Source of the DNA: Paraburkholderia sp. SOS3
GTDB lineage: Bacteria > Pseudomonadota > Gammaproteobacteria > Burkholderiales > Burkholderiaceae
Assembly (NCBI RefSeq): GCF_001922345.1
Contig: NZ_CP018812.1
Location: 124,001 to 188,000, forward strand
Direction: 5' to 3'
Length of the DNA stretch: 64,000 nt
Part shown: one piece after another, positions 30,168 to 39,029 of the stretch
Layout: each line of letters starts with the position of its first letter
Position numbering within the stretch: position 1 is the stretch's first letter
Translations under genes and position numbers: made by a program
The notes under the pieces: generated by a model
What the model was told of the DNA's origin: nothing
What the model saw: only the letters and a program-made list of their open reading frames with translations
Databases searched by the model: none

Positions 30168-30943
30168 TGCGTCAACGCAGTCGCGCACGAAGCGCGCCGC
30201 TTCGTACCAGACTCGCAAGCGCTGCGATAACGGCATGCGCGTCGCTCGCCATCGCGGCGCAAAGCGCGGCAAGCGCGCGCGCCGAGCCACGCAGCGACAC
30301 GTCGCGCGTCATCATGATGATTGGCGGCGCTGTCGAGGATCAACCAGATGAACGTATCGTTCGCGCCGGCATTGCATCCGACGATGCGCACGAAAGCGTA
30401 TCGCTCGTCCTTCAGTTCGAAACGCCGCGAAGCGCGACGGGCGTGAAGGATAAGGTCATGGTGCTGCTCCCGCTCGTCGAGGAAGCCGCGCGTGCGGTCG
30501 ACCTCGACAGCGCATTGCTGATGGCGGTCATCGACGTCGAATCGGCGGGCGATGCGCGCGCGCTGTCAGTGCAAGGCGCGGCAGGGTTGATGCAACTGAT
30601 GCCGGCGACGGGCCGGCTATACGGTGCTTCGGACCGATTCGACGCGAGGCAGAATATCGCTGCTGGCGCGCGCTTCCTGCGCCGGCTGCTAGCCCGATTC
30701 GGCAATCTGGAGCTGGCGCTCGCCGCGTATAACGCCGGCGAGGAAGCCGTGCGCCGCTTCAACGGCAGCATTCCGCCATACCGCGAAACGCAGCAATACG
30801 TGCCGCGCGTGATTGAACAATACGAGCGCTACCGGCAGGCAGTGCTGGCCCTACGCACGCAACCGGGTCGGGCGGCTTCCGGCACGCAGCGCTCGCCAAC
30901 ACCGTTCGTCGAAACCGCCGACGCCAGCGCCCGCCGCCGCTGA
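30164..30943 (+). CDS. Lytic transglycosylase (SLT family)
   Basis: A 259-residue exported enzyme that cleaves peptidoglycan glycan strands, probably to let the pilus machine cross the wall. A Sec signal peptide (about 1-40, ending ASARA) precedes the SLT domain with catalytic Glu126 in VIDVESAGDARALS, then GLMQLMPATG and LALAAYNAGEEAV, all family hallmarks. The ATG at 30164 overlaps the stop of the TadE-like gene. It is the last gene of the Tad operon and converges with the HPt gene 4 bases away. Confidence 0.92.
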   Translation: MMRQRSRARSAPLRTRLASAAITACASLAIAAQSAASARAEPRSDTSRVIMMIGGAVEDQPDERIVRAGIASDDAHESVSLVLQFETPRSATGVKDKVMVLLPLVEEAARAVDLDSALLMAVIDVESAGDARALSVQGAAGLMQLMPATGRLYGASDRFDARQNIAAGARFLRRLLARFGNLELALAAYNAGEEAVRRFNGSIPPYRETQQYVPRVIEQYERYRQAVLALRTQPGRAASGTQRSPTPFVETADASARRR

Positions 30944-30947
30944 TGCT

Positions 30948-31694
30948 TCAGCAGCCGTGCATCGGACTTCGGCTGGGCCGCCCCAGCAACTGTTCCATCA
31001 CCGCGTTGAGGCTTTGCACGACGCTCGCGAAAACCGGCAATATCGCGCGTGCTTTCACCGCGTCGCCGCACAGCGCGGACTGCTCAATCCGCGACGCGAG
31101 CCGGACGACATTGCCGCAGCGAATCAGCTTCAGCGACCCATTGAGCCGATGCGCAACCTTGCCGAATTCGGTCCATCGCGCGCCGCGCGCCGCATCGTGG
31201 AGCGAGACCAACGCATCGCTGTTCGTATCGATCAGGATACGCATGAACTCGCACGCGATTGCGTCGTCGCCGCAGGCAAGCGTGTCGACTCGCGCTTTCA
31301 CCGAACGGCGGTCACTCGCGATCAGCACGACCGCGCAGCATCCTTGCACCGTGGTGCCGCCATTGGCGAGCGGCCATGGCAAGCGGTCGACGAACATGCC
31401 GTTCAACTCCGCGGCAAGCGTGTCATGCTCGCGGTCCTTCAGAAACGCAAATCGCATGTCGTGGGTATCGGATGAGATGCCCGAACGCGCGAGCGTCGTT
31501 CCGATCTGCTGCGGTTCGCATGTCATCAACGCAAGCCGCACCGCCCGCTGGCCGCTTTCCGCGACTTCGCCGCATGCGAACGGTTCGCGGACCGCATCGA
31601 CGCGCCGCGTCTGCGGCAGATAGCCGCCGGCCGAAACCGCACGTCTTTCGGAGGGCAGCATACGCTCGCCGCATTCGCGATACCGGTCCATCAT
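30948..31694 (-). CDS. HPt-domain protein with unrecognised N-terminal domain
   Basis: A 248-residue cytoplasmic protein. The C-terminal 100 residues form an HPt domain with phospho-acceptor His182 (KVAHRLNGSLKLI). The N-terminal 150 residues have an alternating strand/helix pattern (LALMTCEPQQIG, CCAVVLIASDRRS) reminiscent of a receiver that has lost its acidic pocket; this is a weak impression. It overlaps the upstream response regulator gene by 4 bases, so the two are translated together and probably exchange phosphate. It converges on the Tad operon. Confidence 0.75.
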   Translation of the reverse strand: MMDRYRECGERMLPSERRAVSAGGYLPQTRRVDAVREPFACGEVAESGQRAVRLALMTCEPQQIGTTLARSGISSDTHDMRFAFLKDREHDTLAAELNGMFVDRLPWPLANGGTTVQGCCAVVLIASDRRSVKARVDTLACGDDAIACEFMRILIDTNSDALVSLHDAARGARWTEFGKVAHRLNGSLKLIRCGNVVRLASRIEQSALCGDAVKARAILPVFASVVQSLNAVMEQLLGRPSRSPMHGC

Positions 31695-32332
31695 TGCTGT
31701 GTCGATGCGATGCCGCAGCGCCGGGCAAAATCGACAAGATCGACGAGCGTGTCCACGCCGAGCTTCTGCAGGATACGTGTCTTGTGACTGCTAACCGTCT
31801 TGTTGCTGATGAACAGCGCCTCGCCGATCAATTTGTTCGACATGCCCTTCGCGAGCATCTGCAAGACAATCAGTTCCTTGTCCGATAGCAGGTCGAGCCT
31901 GGCGTGCTCGCTGAACTCTCCGGCCAGCGGTGCAACGATCTTTCCGGACGTCACCGGAAACACGCTATACCCGGACAGGATCGCCTCCACACCGCGCACG
32001 ATCTCGCTGATATCCTGTGTCTTGCTGACGAAACCCTGCGCGCCGGCGCGCACCGCGCGCTGCACGAAGGTTGGCGTATCGTGGCCCGACAGGATCATGA
32101 CGCGGATGTGCGGATGCGCAAGCCGCAGACGCGGAATCACGTCGAGACCGTTGATACGCGGGATATCGAGGTCGAGGATCGCGAGGTCGGGCAAATGCTG
32201 GCGCGTCAGTTCAACCGCCTCCTGGCCGTTTCCCGCCTCCACCACGTCCTCGATGTTGGCTACCTGCGCCAGATGCGTTTTGATCACGAGACGCAATGCC
32301 GGGTGATCGTCCACGATCATAACCATAGTCAT
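31691..32332 (-). CDS. NarL/FixJ-type response regulator
   Basis: A 213-residue response regulator: receiver with IVDDHP and acceptor Asp54 (AILDLDIPRING), then a LuxR-type DNA-binding domain (LSDKELIVLQML, SNKTVSSHKTRIL). I chose the ATG at 32332, which has a GGAG ribosome site 9 bases upstream; an in-frame TTG at 32347 is possible. It heads an operon with the HPt protein. By position it is the likely regulator of the convergent Tad locus, or it links it to the adhesin cluster. Confidence 0.9.
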   Translation of the reverse strand: MTMVMIVDDHPALRLVIKTHLAQVANIEDVVEAGNGQEAVELTRQHLPDLAILDLDIPRINGLDVIPRLRLAHPHIRVMILSGHDTPTFVQRAVRAGAQGFVSKTQDISEIVRGVEAILSGYSVFPVTSGKIVAPLAGEFSEHARLDLLSDKELIVLQMLAKGMSNKLIGEALFISNKTVSSHKTRILQKLGVDTLVDLVDFARRCGIASTQQ

Positions 32333-32771
32333 GACTTTGTTCTCCAAATTATCTTTTTATCAATCATCCGATCCGACCAGATCGCGATGACACGCTATCC
32401 GTAGACCCGAATGTTTATCACGCGCCATCCGGTGGGCGGTCATAAAGATTCATTGCTACCCGCCCGATGCTTTATGCATCACTTATGTGTCACCACTGCG
32501 GTCGCCCCTTCATTGTTTCCTACGCCTGCGTTGCCGTTTTCACGAAGGTTCGAGGATAAACAGGTTGACGCGCTCAAAGTCCAGGAAATTTCCCGGCGTG
32601 TTGTCGGATTCGTCAGGTATTGAAATTTCGCAGAGCATGAGCACGCGCACAGGAAGCGCGCGAGCAATGCGATCGGAAATGCGGTTCGGCTAGCCGCCGT
32701 CTCAGCACGACGCTAGCGAGCGCAACATGGGGAAAGGGAAACGGGCGGCGCAGTGCGCCCGGATGCGCGAC
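32333..32771. other. Intergenic region, no gene seen
   Basis: About 440 bases between the response regulator and the ABC permease gene. The part nearest the regulator start is AT-rich and should hold its promoter. A small hairpin (gggcg / cgccc, 32743-32760) followed by a T-rich stretch on the minus strand may be a weak terminator for the transporter operon. Open frames here are short and have no recognisable composition. Confidence 0.5.
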
Positions 32772-33617
32772 TTACGCGCGTACGGCGCGCGCCGCATTGC
32801 GGCCGCGCAGCCACTCGAGCGCGAGCAGCAAACAGGTCGAAAAGACGATCAGGATCGTGGCGAGCGCAGCAATGGTCGGGCTGATGTTCTCGCGGATGCC
32901 CGTGAACATCTGGCGCGGCAGCGTCGTCTGGTCGGCGCCCGCGAGAAACAGCGTGACGACGACTTCGTCGAACGACGTCGCGAACGCGAACAGCGCGCCT
33001 GAGATCACCCCAGGCGCAATGACTGGCAGCGTGATGCGAAAGAACGTCTGCAGCGGATTCGCTCCTAGCGACAGACTCGCGCGCACGAGGTTGAAATTGA
33101 ATCCCTGCAAGGTAGCCGCGACCGTCGTCACGACGAACGGCACGCCAAGCGCCGCGTGCGCCATGATCAGCCCGGCATACGTGTTCGCGAGCCCGAGCGG
33201 TGCAAAGAACAGATACATGCCGACACCGACCACCACGACGGGCACGATCATCGGCGAGATCAGCACCGCCATCAGCAACGCCTTGCCGCGAAAATTCGCT
33301 TTCGTGAGGCCAATCGCGGCAAGCGTGCCGAGCACCGTCGCAAGCACGGTTGCCGAAGGCGCGACGATAAAGCTGTTTTTGGCAGCCATCCGCCATTCGT
33401 CGGAGGCGATCAGGTTCTGGTACCAGCGCAACGACCAGCCTGGAATCGGATAGACGAGAAACGTGCTCGACGAGAACGACAGCGGCACGATCGCGAGCAC
33501 CGGCAGCACGAGATACAGCAACGTGAGCACCGCAAGCACGCGCAACGTGAAGTACCACACGCGCTCGATTGGCGACGTGTGCGGCGCGAATATCGGTTTG
33601 GCGAATTTCGTCGTCAT
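32772..33617 (-). CDS. ABC transporter permease, PotC type
   Basis: A 281-residue inner-membrane permease with six predicted spans and the binding-protein-dependent transport signature (EAA-like loop ASLSLGANPLQTFFRITLPVI). It is of the spermidine/putrescine PotC class. The frame extends upstream, overlapping the PotB-like gene in another frame; ATG 33617 gives the normal length. It is the last gene of a four-gene operon with ATPase, binding protein and PotB-like permease. Substrate is not provable from sequence; polyamine or a related amine is likely. Confidence 0.88.
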   Translation of the reverse strand: MTTKFAKPIFAPHTSPIERVWYFTLRVLAVLTLLYLVLPVLAIVPLSFSSSTFLVYPIPGWSLRWYQNLIASDEWRMAAKNSFIVAPSATVLATVLGTLAAIGLTKANFRGKALLMAVLISPMIVPVVVVGVGMYLFFAPLGLANTYAGLIMAHAALGVPFVVTTVAATLQGFNFNLVRASLSLGANPLQTFFRITLPVIAPGVISGALFAFATSFDEVVVTLFLAGADQTTLPRQMFTGIRENISPTIAALATILIVFSTCLLLALEWLRGRNAARAVRA

Positions 33618-33646
33618 CGCGGCGGTTTCCCGTGGTTTCCGAGCCT

Positions 33647-34918
33647 TCAACCGAGGCTGACTTGCGAGCGCGTGAAACGCCCGTAAATCACATACAGCAC
33701 GAGCGTCGCGGCCAGCAACAGCGCGCCGAGCGCACAGGCCATGCCCCAGTTGATCGTCACGTTCGTGAAGTACGCGACGTAGTAGCTGACCATCTGGTCG
33801 TTCGGACCGCCTAGCAATGCAGGCGTGATGTAGTAACCGATCGCGAGAATGAACACGAGCAACGCGCCCGCGCCGACACCCGGGTAGGTTTGCGGCACGT
33901 AGACGCGCCAGAATGCCGCGAACGGATGACTGCCGAGCGAAATGGCCGCGCGCTGGTACGAAGGCGGAATCGATTTCATCACGCTGTAGAGCGGCAGAAT
34001 CATGAACGGCAGCAGAATGTGCGTCATCGAGATATACACGCCGACGCGATTGAACAGCAGCGCAAGCGGATCGTGAATCAGTCCGCTGCCGACCAGCGCC
34101 TTGTTGATCAGGCCTTCGTTCTGCAGAATCACGATCCATGCGGCGACGCGCACGAGTATCGACGTCCAGAACGGAATCAGCACGAGGATCATCACGAGAT
34201 TCGCGCGGCGCTCCGGCAAGGTGGAGATCAAGTATGCGAGCGGATAGCCGAGCAGCAGCGCGCAAAGCGTCACCACGAAGCCGATCGCGAACGTGCGCGC
34301 GAACACCGCGAGGTAGATCTGCTGATCGGGATCGGTCGGCATGATGTGCCCGAACGCATCCTGCCGGTGATCGAGCGATGCGAGCAGGTAGAACGGCGAA
34401 TACAGGCCACCGTTCTTTGCAATCGCGTGCCAGTATCTGACGTCGCCCCAGCGATCGTCGATTTCGAGAATCTTCGCGCGAATCTGCGCGGCCGGCAGCG
34501 CGCGGCCCGCGTCGTCGACGAGCGGCATCGCGCGTGCGGTCTTCGCGACGAGCGAACGATAGCCCGGTATTTCGGTGTTGAGCCGTCGCGCGAGCGCGCC
34601 CATCGCATCGCCGTCGGCGACCACGGTCAGGTCGGCGGCGAGCGCGGCGTAGGCCGCGTCGCCAGGCGGCGACTTCAGATCCCAGTCGCGCAGCGCGGCG
34701 CCTGTGCGCGGCAAGGCCGTGGCGATTTCCGGGTTCTGCACGGCCCGCGTCAGCAACGCGCCGATCGGCACGACAAAAATCAGCAGCAGGAAAATCGCAA
34801 GCGGCGCGATCAGCAATAGCGCCATCACGCGCTTGCGCGATTCGGCGGCCTTGAGTTCGCGCTTGAGCCTGCCCGCGGATTCAGGCGTCGAATCCGCGGC
34901 GATCGTGATTGTCGTCAT
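33647..34918 (-). CDS. ABC transporter permease, PotB type, with enlarged periplasmic loop
   Basis: A 423-residue permease, about 130 residues longer than usual PotB proteins. The first membrane span (about 32-55) is separated from the second (about 205-230) by a hydrophilic insertion of about 145 residues. The remaining spans are standard, with the EAA-like loop AAISLGSHPFAAFWRVYVPQ. It forms the channel with the PotC-like protein downstream (29-base gap). The insertion is the odd feature and probably faces the periplasm near the binding protein. Confidence 0.88.
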   Translation of the reverse strand: MTTITIAADSTPESAGRLKRELKAAESRKRVMALLLIAPLAIFLLLIFVVPIGALLTRAVQNPEIATALPRTGAALRDWDLKSPPGDAAYAALAADLTVVADGDAMGALARRLNTEIPGYRSLVAKTARAMPLVDDAGRALPAAQIRAKILEIDDRWGDVRYWHAIAKNGGLYSPFYLLASLDHRQDAFGHIMPTDPDQQIYLAVFARTFAIGFVVTLCALLLGYPLAYLISTLPERRANLVMILVLIPFWTSILVRVAAWIVILQNEGLINKALVGSGLIHDPLALLFNRVGVYISMTHILLPFMILPLYSVMKSIPPSYQRAAISLGSHPFAAFWRVYVPQTYPGVGAGALLVFILAIGYYITPALLGGPNDQMVSYYVAYFTNVTINWGMACALGALLLAATLVLYVIYGRFTRSQVSLG

Positions 34919-34945
34919 GCCTTCAGCCCTTGTCTATTCCGTCAT

Positions 34946-36001
34946 CTACTTCGACGCCCACGACGCAAACCGCTGTTCGAGTTCATCGCCGTGGTCCGTC
35001 CAGAACGTCAGATTCTGCAGCACCGCGTTCTTGCCGTTGGTCGGCGAATTCGGCAGATTCGCGAGCGTCTTCGCGTCGAGCGATTTGATCGCCGCCTCGT
35101 TCACGGGTCCGTAAGCGATATGCTTTGCGTATTCCTGCTGCGGCTGCGACGAGATTGTGTACGCGATGTACTGCTCGGCCAGCGCCTTGTTCGGCGTGCC
35201 CTTCGGCATCGCCCAATAGTCGAGGTCGTAAATGCTGCCGTTCCACACCACCTTCAGATTCTTGCCCTCTTTCTGCGCGGCATCGATGCGGCCGTTATAC
35301 GCGGTCGACATCACGACGTCGCCGGCCACGAGAAACTGCGGCGGCTGCGCACCCGCTTCCCACCACTGGATATTCGGCTTCAGTTCATCGAGCTTTTTGA
35401 ACGCACGGTCCTGACCTTCTTTCGTCGCGAGCACCTTGTACACGTCTTTGGGTGGGACGCCATCGGCCATTAGCGCGAACTCGAGGTTGTAGCGTGCGCC
35501 TTTGCGCATGCCGCGCTTACCGGGAATTTTCTTTACGTCCCAGAAGTCCGCCCAGCTCGCCGGCGCCGTCTTCAGCTTGTCCGCGTCGTACGCGAGCGCG
35601 GTCGACCAGACGAAGATGCCGACACCGCAAGTCTGCGGCGCTTCGGGAATCAGGTCGGACTTCTTCGCAATCTTCGACCAGTCGAGTTTTTCATAGAGGC
35701 CTTCGTCGCAGCCGCGGCCGAGGTCGCCCGATTCGACTTCGACGACATCCCAGTTCACGTGCTTCGCCTCGACCATCGCCTTCACTTTGGCCTGCTCGCC
35801 GTTGTATTCGACCGCCGTGACCTTCGCGCCGCTCTTCGCTTCGAACGGCTGGTTGAATGCGGCCTTTTGCGCATCGCCATTTGCGCCGCCAAAATTCACT
35901 ACCGTCAATTCCGCCGCGCCTGCGTGAGCGGCAACGAATACGGCAACGGTTGCCGCGATACCGATCGCAATTGCACTGCGCGCTTGCCCGCTTTTTTTCA
36001 T
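34946..36001 (-). CDS. Periplasmic substrate-binding protein, PotD/PotF type
   Basis: A 351-residue periplasmic protein with signal peptide (cleavage near AHAGA-AEL, about residue 30) and the spermidine/putrescine-binding fold (LTVVNFGGANGDAQKAAFNQPFE is too loose to call substrate, but NWDVVEVESGDL and DYWAMPKGTPNK fit the family). An AGGAGG ribosome site is 5 bases ahead of the ATG. It sits between the ATPase and permease genes of the same operon. Polyamine, GABA or another small amine is the likely ligand. Confidence 0.88.
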   Translation of the reverse strand: MKKSGQARSAIAIGIAATVAVFVAAHAGAAELTVVNFGGANGDAQKAAFNQPFEAKSGAKVTAVEYNGEQAKVKAMVEAKHVNWDVVEVESGDLGRGCDEGLYEKLDWSKIAKKSDLIPEAPQTCGVGIFVWSTALAYDADKLKTAPASWADFWDVKKIPGKRGMRKGARYNLEFALMADGVPPKDVYKVLATKEGQDRAFKKLDELKPNIQWWEAGAQPPQFLVAGDVVMSTAYNGRIDAAQKEGKNLKVVWNGSIYDLDYWAMPKGTPNKALAEQYIAYTISSQPQQEYAKHIAYGPVNEAAIKSLDAKTLANLPNSPTNGKNAVLQNLTFWTDHGDELEQRFASWASK

Positions 36002-36125
36002 GATGACCTCCTCGTTTATTGATAGTCTGCCTGACTGGGTCTTACGTGAATGCGATCAATGGCTTTGTCGCTTGCGGCTGCGTTTGCCGCGCCAATGCGT
36101 CATGCGAACACATCGTGTGAACACG

Positions 36126-37217
36126 TCATGCAAATACGCGCAGATGCTCCGGCGCGAATTCGAGCGCGACCGGCGCGCCTGGTGAGAATCGTTCGATCGC
36201 TTCTGTGCCAAGCGGCACCTTGACGAAACATTCGTCCTGTTGCGGCAGCCCACAACGCATCCGCACGTGATCGCCGAAATAGATAAGGCCGCGCGCTTCG
36301 CCAGCCAGTGCATTCGGGCCGCGTTGCGAAGCGTTCTGCGCGAGCTTCATGCGTTCGGGACGAATACAGGCGACACCAGGCGTGCCCGCCTGCGCGCCGC
36401 CGATATTGCGCCCCACGAGCCGCGTGCCGTCGGCGAGGTGGAATTCGCAGTAGTCGCCGTCGACCTGCGCGATGGTGCCGCGCAAGCGGTTGCTGTCACC
36501 AATGAAATTCGCAACGAACTCGTTGCACGGCGATTCGTAGAGACGATCGACCGTGTCGAGTTGTTGCACGATACCTTTGTCGAATACCGCGACGCGGTCC
36601 GACATCGTCAACGCCTCGCCCTGGTCGTGCGTCACATAAACGAAGGTCACGCCGAGCTTCTCGTGCAGCGATTTCAGCTCGTACTGCATGTGTTCGCGCA
36701 ACTGTTTATCGAGCGCGCCGAGCGGCTCGTCCATCAATACGAGCTTCGGTTCGAACACGAGCGCGCGCGCCAGTGCGATGCGCTGCTGCTGACCGCCCGA
36801 GAGCTGCGCCGGATAGCGTTTTGCAAAGCTCTCCATGCGCACCATCTGCAATGCGTGATTGACGCGCCCTGCGCGTTCTTCAGGGGAAAGCTTGCGTACG
36901 GTCAGCGGATACGCGACGTTCTGCTCGACAGTCAGATGCGGAAAAAGAGCGTAGTTCTGGAACACCATGCCGATGTTGCGCTTGTGCGGTGGCACCGTAT
37001 TGAGCAACGTGCCGTCTAGCCAGATCTCGCCGCCGGTCGGAAATTCGAAACCCGCGAGCATCATCAGGCAGGTGGTTTTGCCGGAACCGGATGGGCCGAG
37101 CAGTGTGAGGAACTCACCCTGATAGATATCCAGATCGAGTTGCTTGACGACGAGCGTTTCGCCGTCATACGTCTTGCGCACGCCTCGAAAACTGACGATC
37201 ACGTCTGCGGTTTTCAT
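36126..37217 (-). CDS. ABC transporter ATPase, PotA type
   Basis: A 363-residue ATPase. Walker A is LGPSGSGKTT, signature LSGGQQQRIALARAL, Walker B LVLMDEPLGALD and the switch His lies in YVTHDQGEA. A C-terminal TOBE domain (about 280-360) follows. I use ATG 37217, which starts MKTADVIVSF; the frame upstream is not protein-like. It is the first gene of the transporter operon and is divergent from the MocR-type regulator. Confidence 0.92.
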   Translation of the reverse strand: MKTADVIVSFRGVRKTYDGETLVVKQLDLDIYQGEFLTLLGPSGSGKTTCLMMLAGFEFPTGGEIWLDGTLLNTVPPHKRNIGMVFQNYALFPHLTVEQNVAYPLTVRKLSPEERAGRVNHALQMVRMESFAKRYPAQLSGGQQQRIALARALVFEPKLVLMDEPLGALDKQLREHMQYELKSLHEKLGVTFVYVTHDQGEALTMSDRVAVFDKGIVQQLDTVDRLYESPCNEFVANFIGDSNRLRGTIAQVDGDYCEFHLADGTRLVGRNIGGAQAGTPGVACIRPERMKLAQNASQRGPNALAGEARGLIYFGDHVRMRCGLPQQDECFVKVPLGTEAIERFSPGAPVALEFAPEHLRVFA

Positions 37218-37359
37218 GTGGGCTGTCTCCTTGGCGCAGCGTCCGCCTGGTTGTCCGTAGTGTCTGCGGCTCCGGTCCACCCGATGAGTCTAATCCCGGC
37301 GGTGGCTCCTTCGCCAGCGGGGGATTGCATCGATTGCGCGATCCAATATAGCCGGTTAC

Positions 37360-37403
37360 GGTTCCACTTTATGGAACCATTTCATTATTCCGGATAGAAC
37401 CAC
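37360..37403. promoter_or_regulatory. Operator-like repeats between potA-type and MocR-type genes
   Basis: Perfect inverted repeat GGTTCC-7-GGAACC (37360-37378), with a second direct copy of the right half: atggaaccat (37371-37380) and atagaaccac (37394-37403), 23 bp apart. MocR-family regulators typically bind such direct repeats plus an inverted half. The repeats lie just upstream of a -10-like TATATT for the transporter (37345-37350 on the minus strand), whose -35 is poor, as expected for an activated promoter. Confidence 0.72.
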
Positions 37404-39029
37404 TTGGACACGGTCATCCTGTCGGATTGGCTCGCCGTGCGGCTGGCTACGCGCCGCGAGCGCGGCGACGCCGAACCCGCCTATCGACAGCTGCTGCGGC
37501 TGCTTCAGCAAGCCATCCTGACGAGTCAACTGCCGCCCGGCACGAAGCTGCCGAGTTCGCGCACGCTCGCGTCCGATCTCGGTATCGCGCGCAACACGGT
37601 GCTGCACGTCTATGACCAGCTGACCGCCGAAGGGTATGTGCTATCGACTACCGGCAGCGGCACCTATGTTGCGGATACACGGCCGGACTGCCGGGCGGTC
37701 AAGGTGCACAAGGCGGCCGCGGCCGGCGGTTCGGTCGCCGATGCGGCACGGCCAACCGATTTTATGGAATCCGAAGCACGCGACGGCGCAGACGCGGCGC
37801 GGCGCACGTCCGACATGGCTCATCCGTCGCGGCCCACGGGCATGCGCGAGCTCTCCGCACGCGGGGGCCGGCTGATCCGCGAGGCCGGTGTGTCGCCGAA
37901 ACAATGGGGCGCCTTCATGCCCGGCGTGCCCGACGTGTCGGAGTTTCCCGCTCGCACATGGAGCCGCTTGCAGGCGAAAATGTGGAAGCAGACCCACCCC
38001 GACCTTCTGACGTATGCGCCCGGCAGCGGCTATCGTCCGCTACGTCGCGCGCTGTCCGACTATCTGCGTGTTGCGCGTTCGGTCAACTGCACACCGGACC
38101 AGATCATCATCACGACCGGCATTCATCAGTCGATAGACCTCGCGGTGCGGCTGCTCACCGATGTCGGCGATCGCGCGTGGGTCGAAGATCCGTGCTACTG
38201 GGGTGTGCGCAGCGTGCTGCAATCATCCGGGCTCGCGCTTGCGCCGGTGCCGGTCGACGACGAAGGGCTGAACCCGAGCGAATCCGATCTGCGCGCACCG
38301 CCGAAACTCGCTCTCGTGACGCCATCGCATCAATATCCGCTCGGCATGGTGATGAGTCTCGCGCGACGCCGCACGCTGCTCGAATACGCGAAGCAGCACG
38401 GCGTATGGATTGTCGAAGACGACTACGACAGCGAGTTCCGCTACGGCAGCCGGCCACTCGCTTCGCTGCAGGGCCTCGACGACGCGGGCCGCGTGATCTA
38501 TGTCGGCAGTCTCGGCAAGATGCTGTTCCCGGGGCTGCGGATCGGCTACATGATCGCGCCCGAAGATCTCGTCGATACGTTCAGGACGGGCGTGGCCGAA
38601 CTGTATCGCGAGGGGCAATTGATGCAGCAGGCCGTGCTGACCGAATTTATTATGGATGGCTATCTGACTTCGCATGTGCGCCGCATGCGAGCGCTGTACG
38701 GCGAGCGGCGCCAGATGCTGATCGACGCCATCACCGCGCGTTTCGGAGACTCGCTGCCTGTCATGGGCGACGAGGCCGGTTTGCACTTCGTGCTCGGCTT
38801 GCCGCATCAGGCGAACGATCGCGCCGTGGCGGCGGCGGCGCACGACGCCGGCGTGATCGTGCGGCCGCTTGCCGCGTATTACAGCGGCGAAGCGGCGGCG
38901 CAGCGCGGGCTGCTGCTCGGCTATGCGTGCGTGCCGAACGAAAAAATCGGGCCTGCATTCGCACGCCTTGCGCAGGTCATCGAGCAGACTTCATTGCAGG
39001 CGCGGCGAAGGTCGCCGCATGCGGCATAA
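37404..39029 (+). CDS. MocR-type transcriptional regulator with aminotransferase domain
   Basis: A 541-residue GntR/MocR (GabR/PdxR-like) regulator. Residues about 22-90 form the winged helix (LPSSRTLASDLGIARNTVLHVYDQL); a linker of about 75 residues follows. The PLP-binding aminotransferase-like domain has its lysine at K372 (VGSLGKMLFPGLRIGY). Start is a TTG at 37404; it gives a complete domain, though the ribosome site is weak. Divergent placement and the shared operator suggest it controls the amine transporter, probably with an amine or PLP adduct as signal. Confidence 0.9.
   Translation: MDTVILSDWLAVRLATRRERGDAEPAYRQLLRLLQQAILTSQLPPGTKLPSSRTLASDLGIARNTVLHVYDQLTAEGYVLSTTGSGTYVADTRPDCRAVKVHKAAAAGGSVADAARPTDFMESEARDGADAARRTSDMAHPSRPTGMRELSARGGRLIREAGVSPKQWGAFMPGVPDVSEFPARTWSRLQAKMWKQTHPDLLTYAPGSGYRPLRRALSDYLRVARSVNCTPDQIIITTGIHQSIDLAVRLLTDVGDRAWVEDPCYWGVRSVLQSSGLALAPVPVDDEGLNPSESDLRAPPKLALVTPSHQYPLGMVMSLARRRTLLEYAKQHGVWIVEDDYDSEFRYGSRPLASLQGLDDAGRVIYVGSLGKMLFPGLRIGYMIAPEDLVDTFRTGVAELYREGQLMQQAVLTEFIMDGYLTSHVRRMRALYGERRQMLIDAITARFGDSLPVMGDEAGLHFVLGLPHQANDRAVAAAAHDAGVIVRPLAAYYSGEAAAQRGLLLGYACVPNEKIGPAFARLAQVIEQTSLQARRRSPHAA

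Noticed and set aside
37218..37359. Possible small gene between the ABC ATPase and MocR genes
   Set aside because: Short, no ribosome site, and the stretch is better explained as a promoter region with operator repeats.
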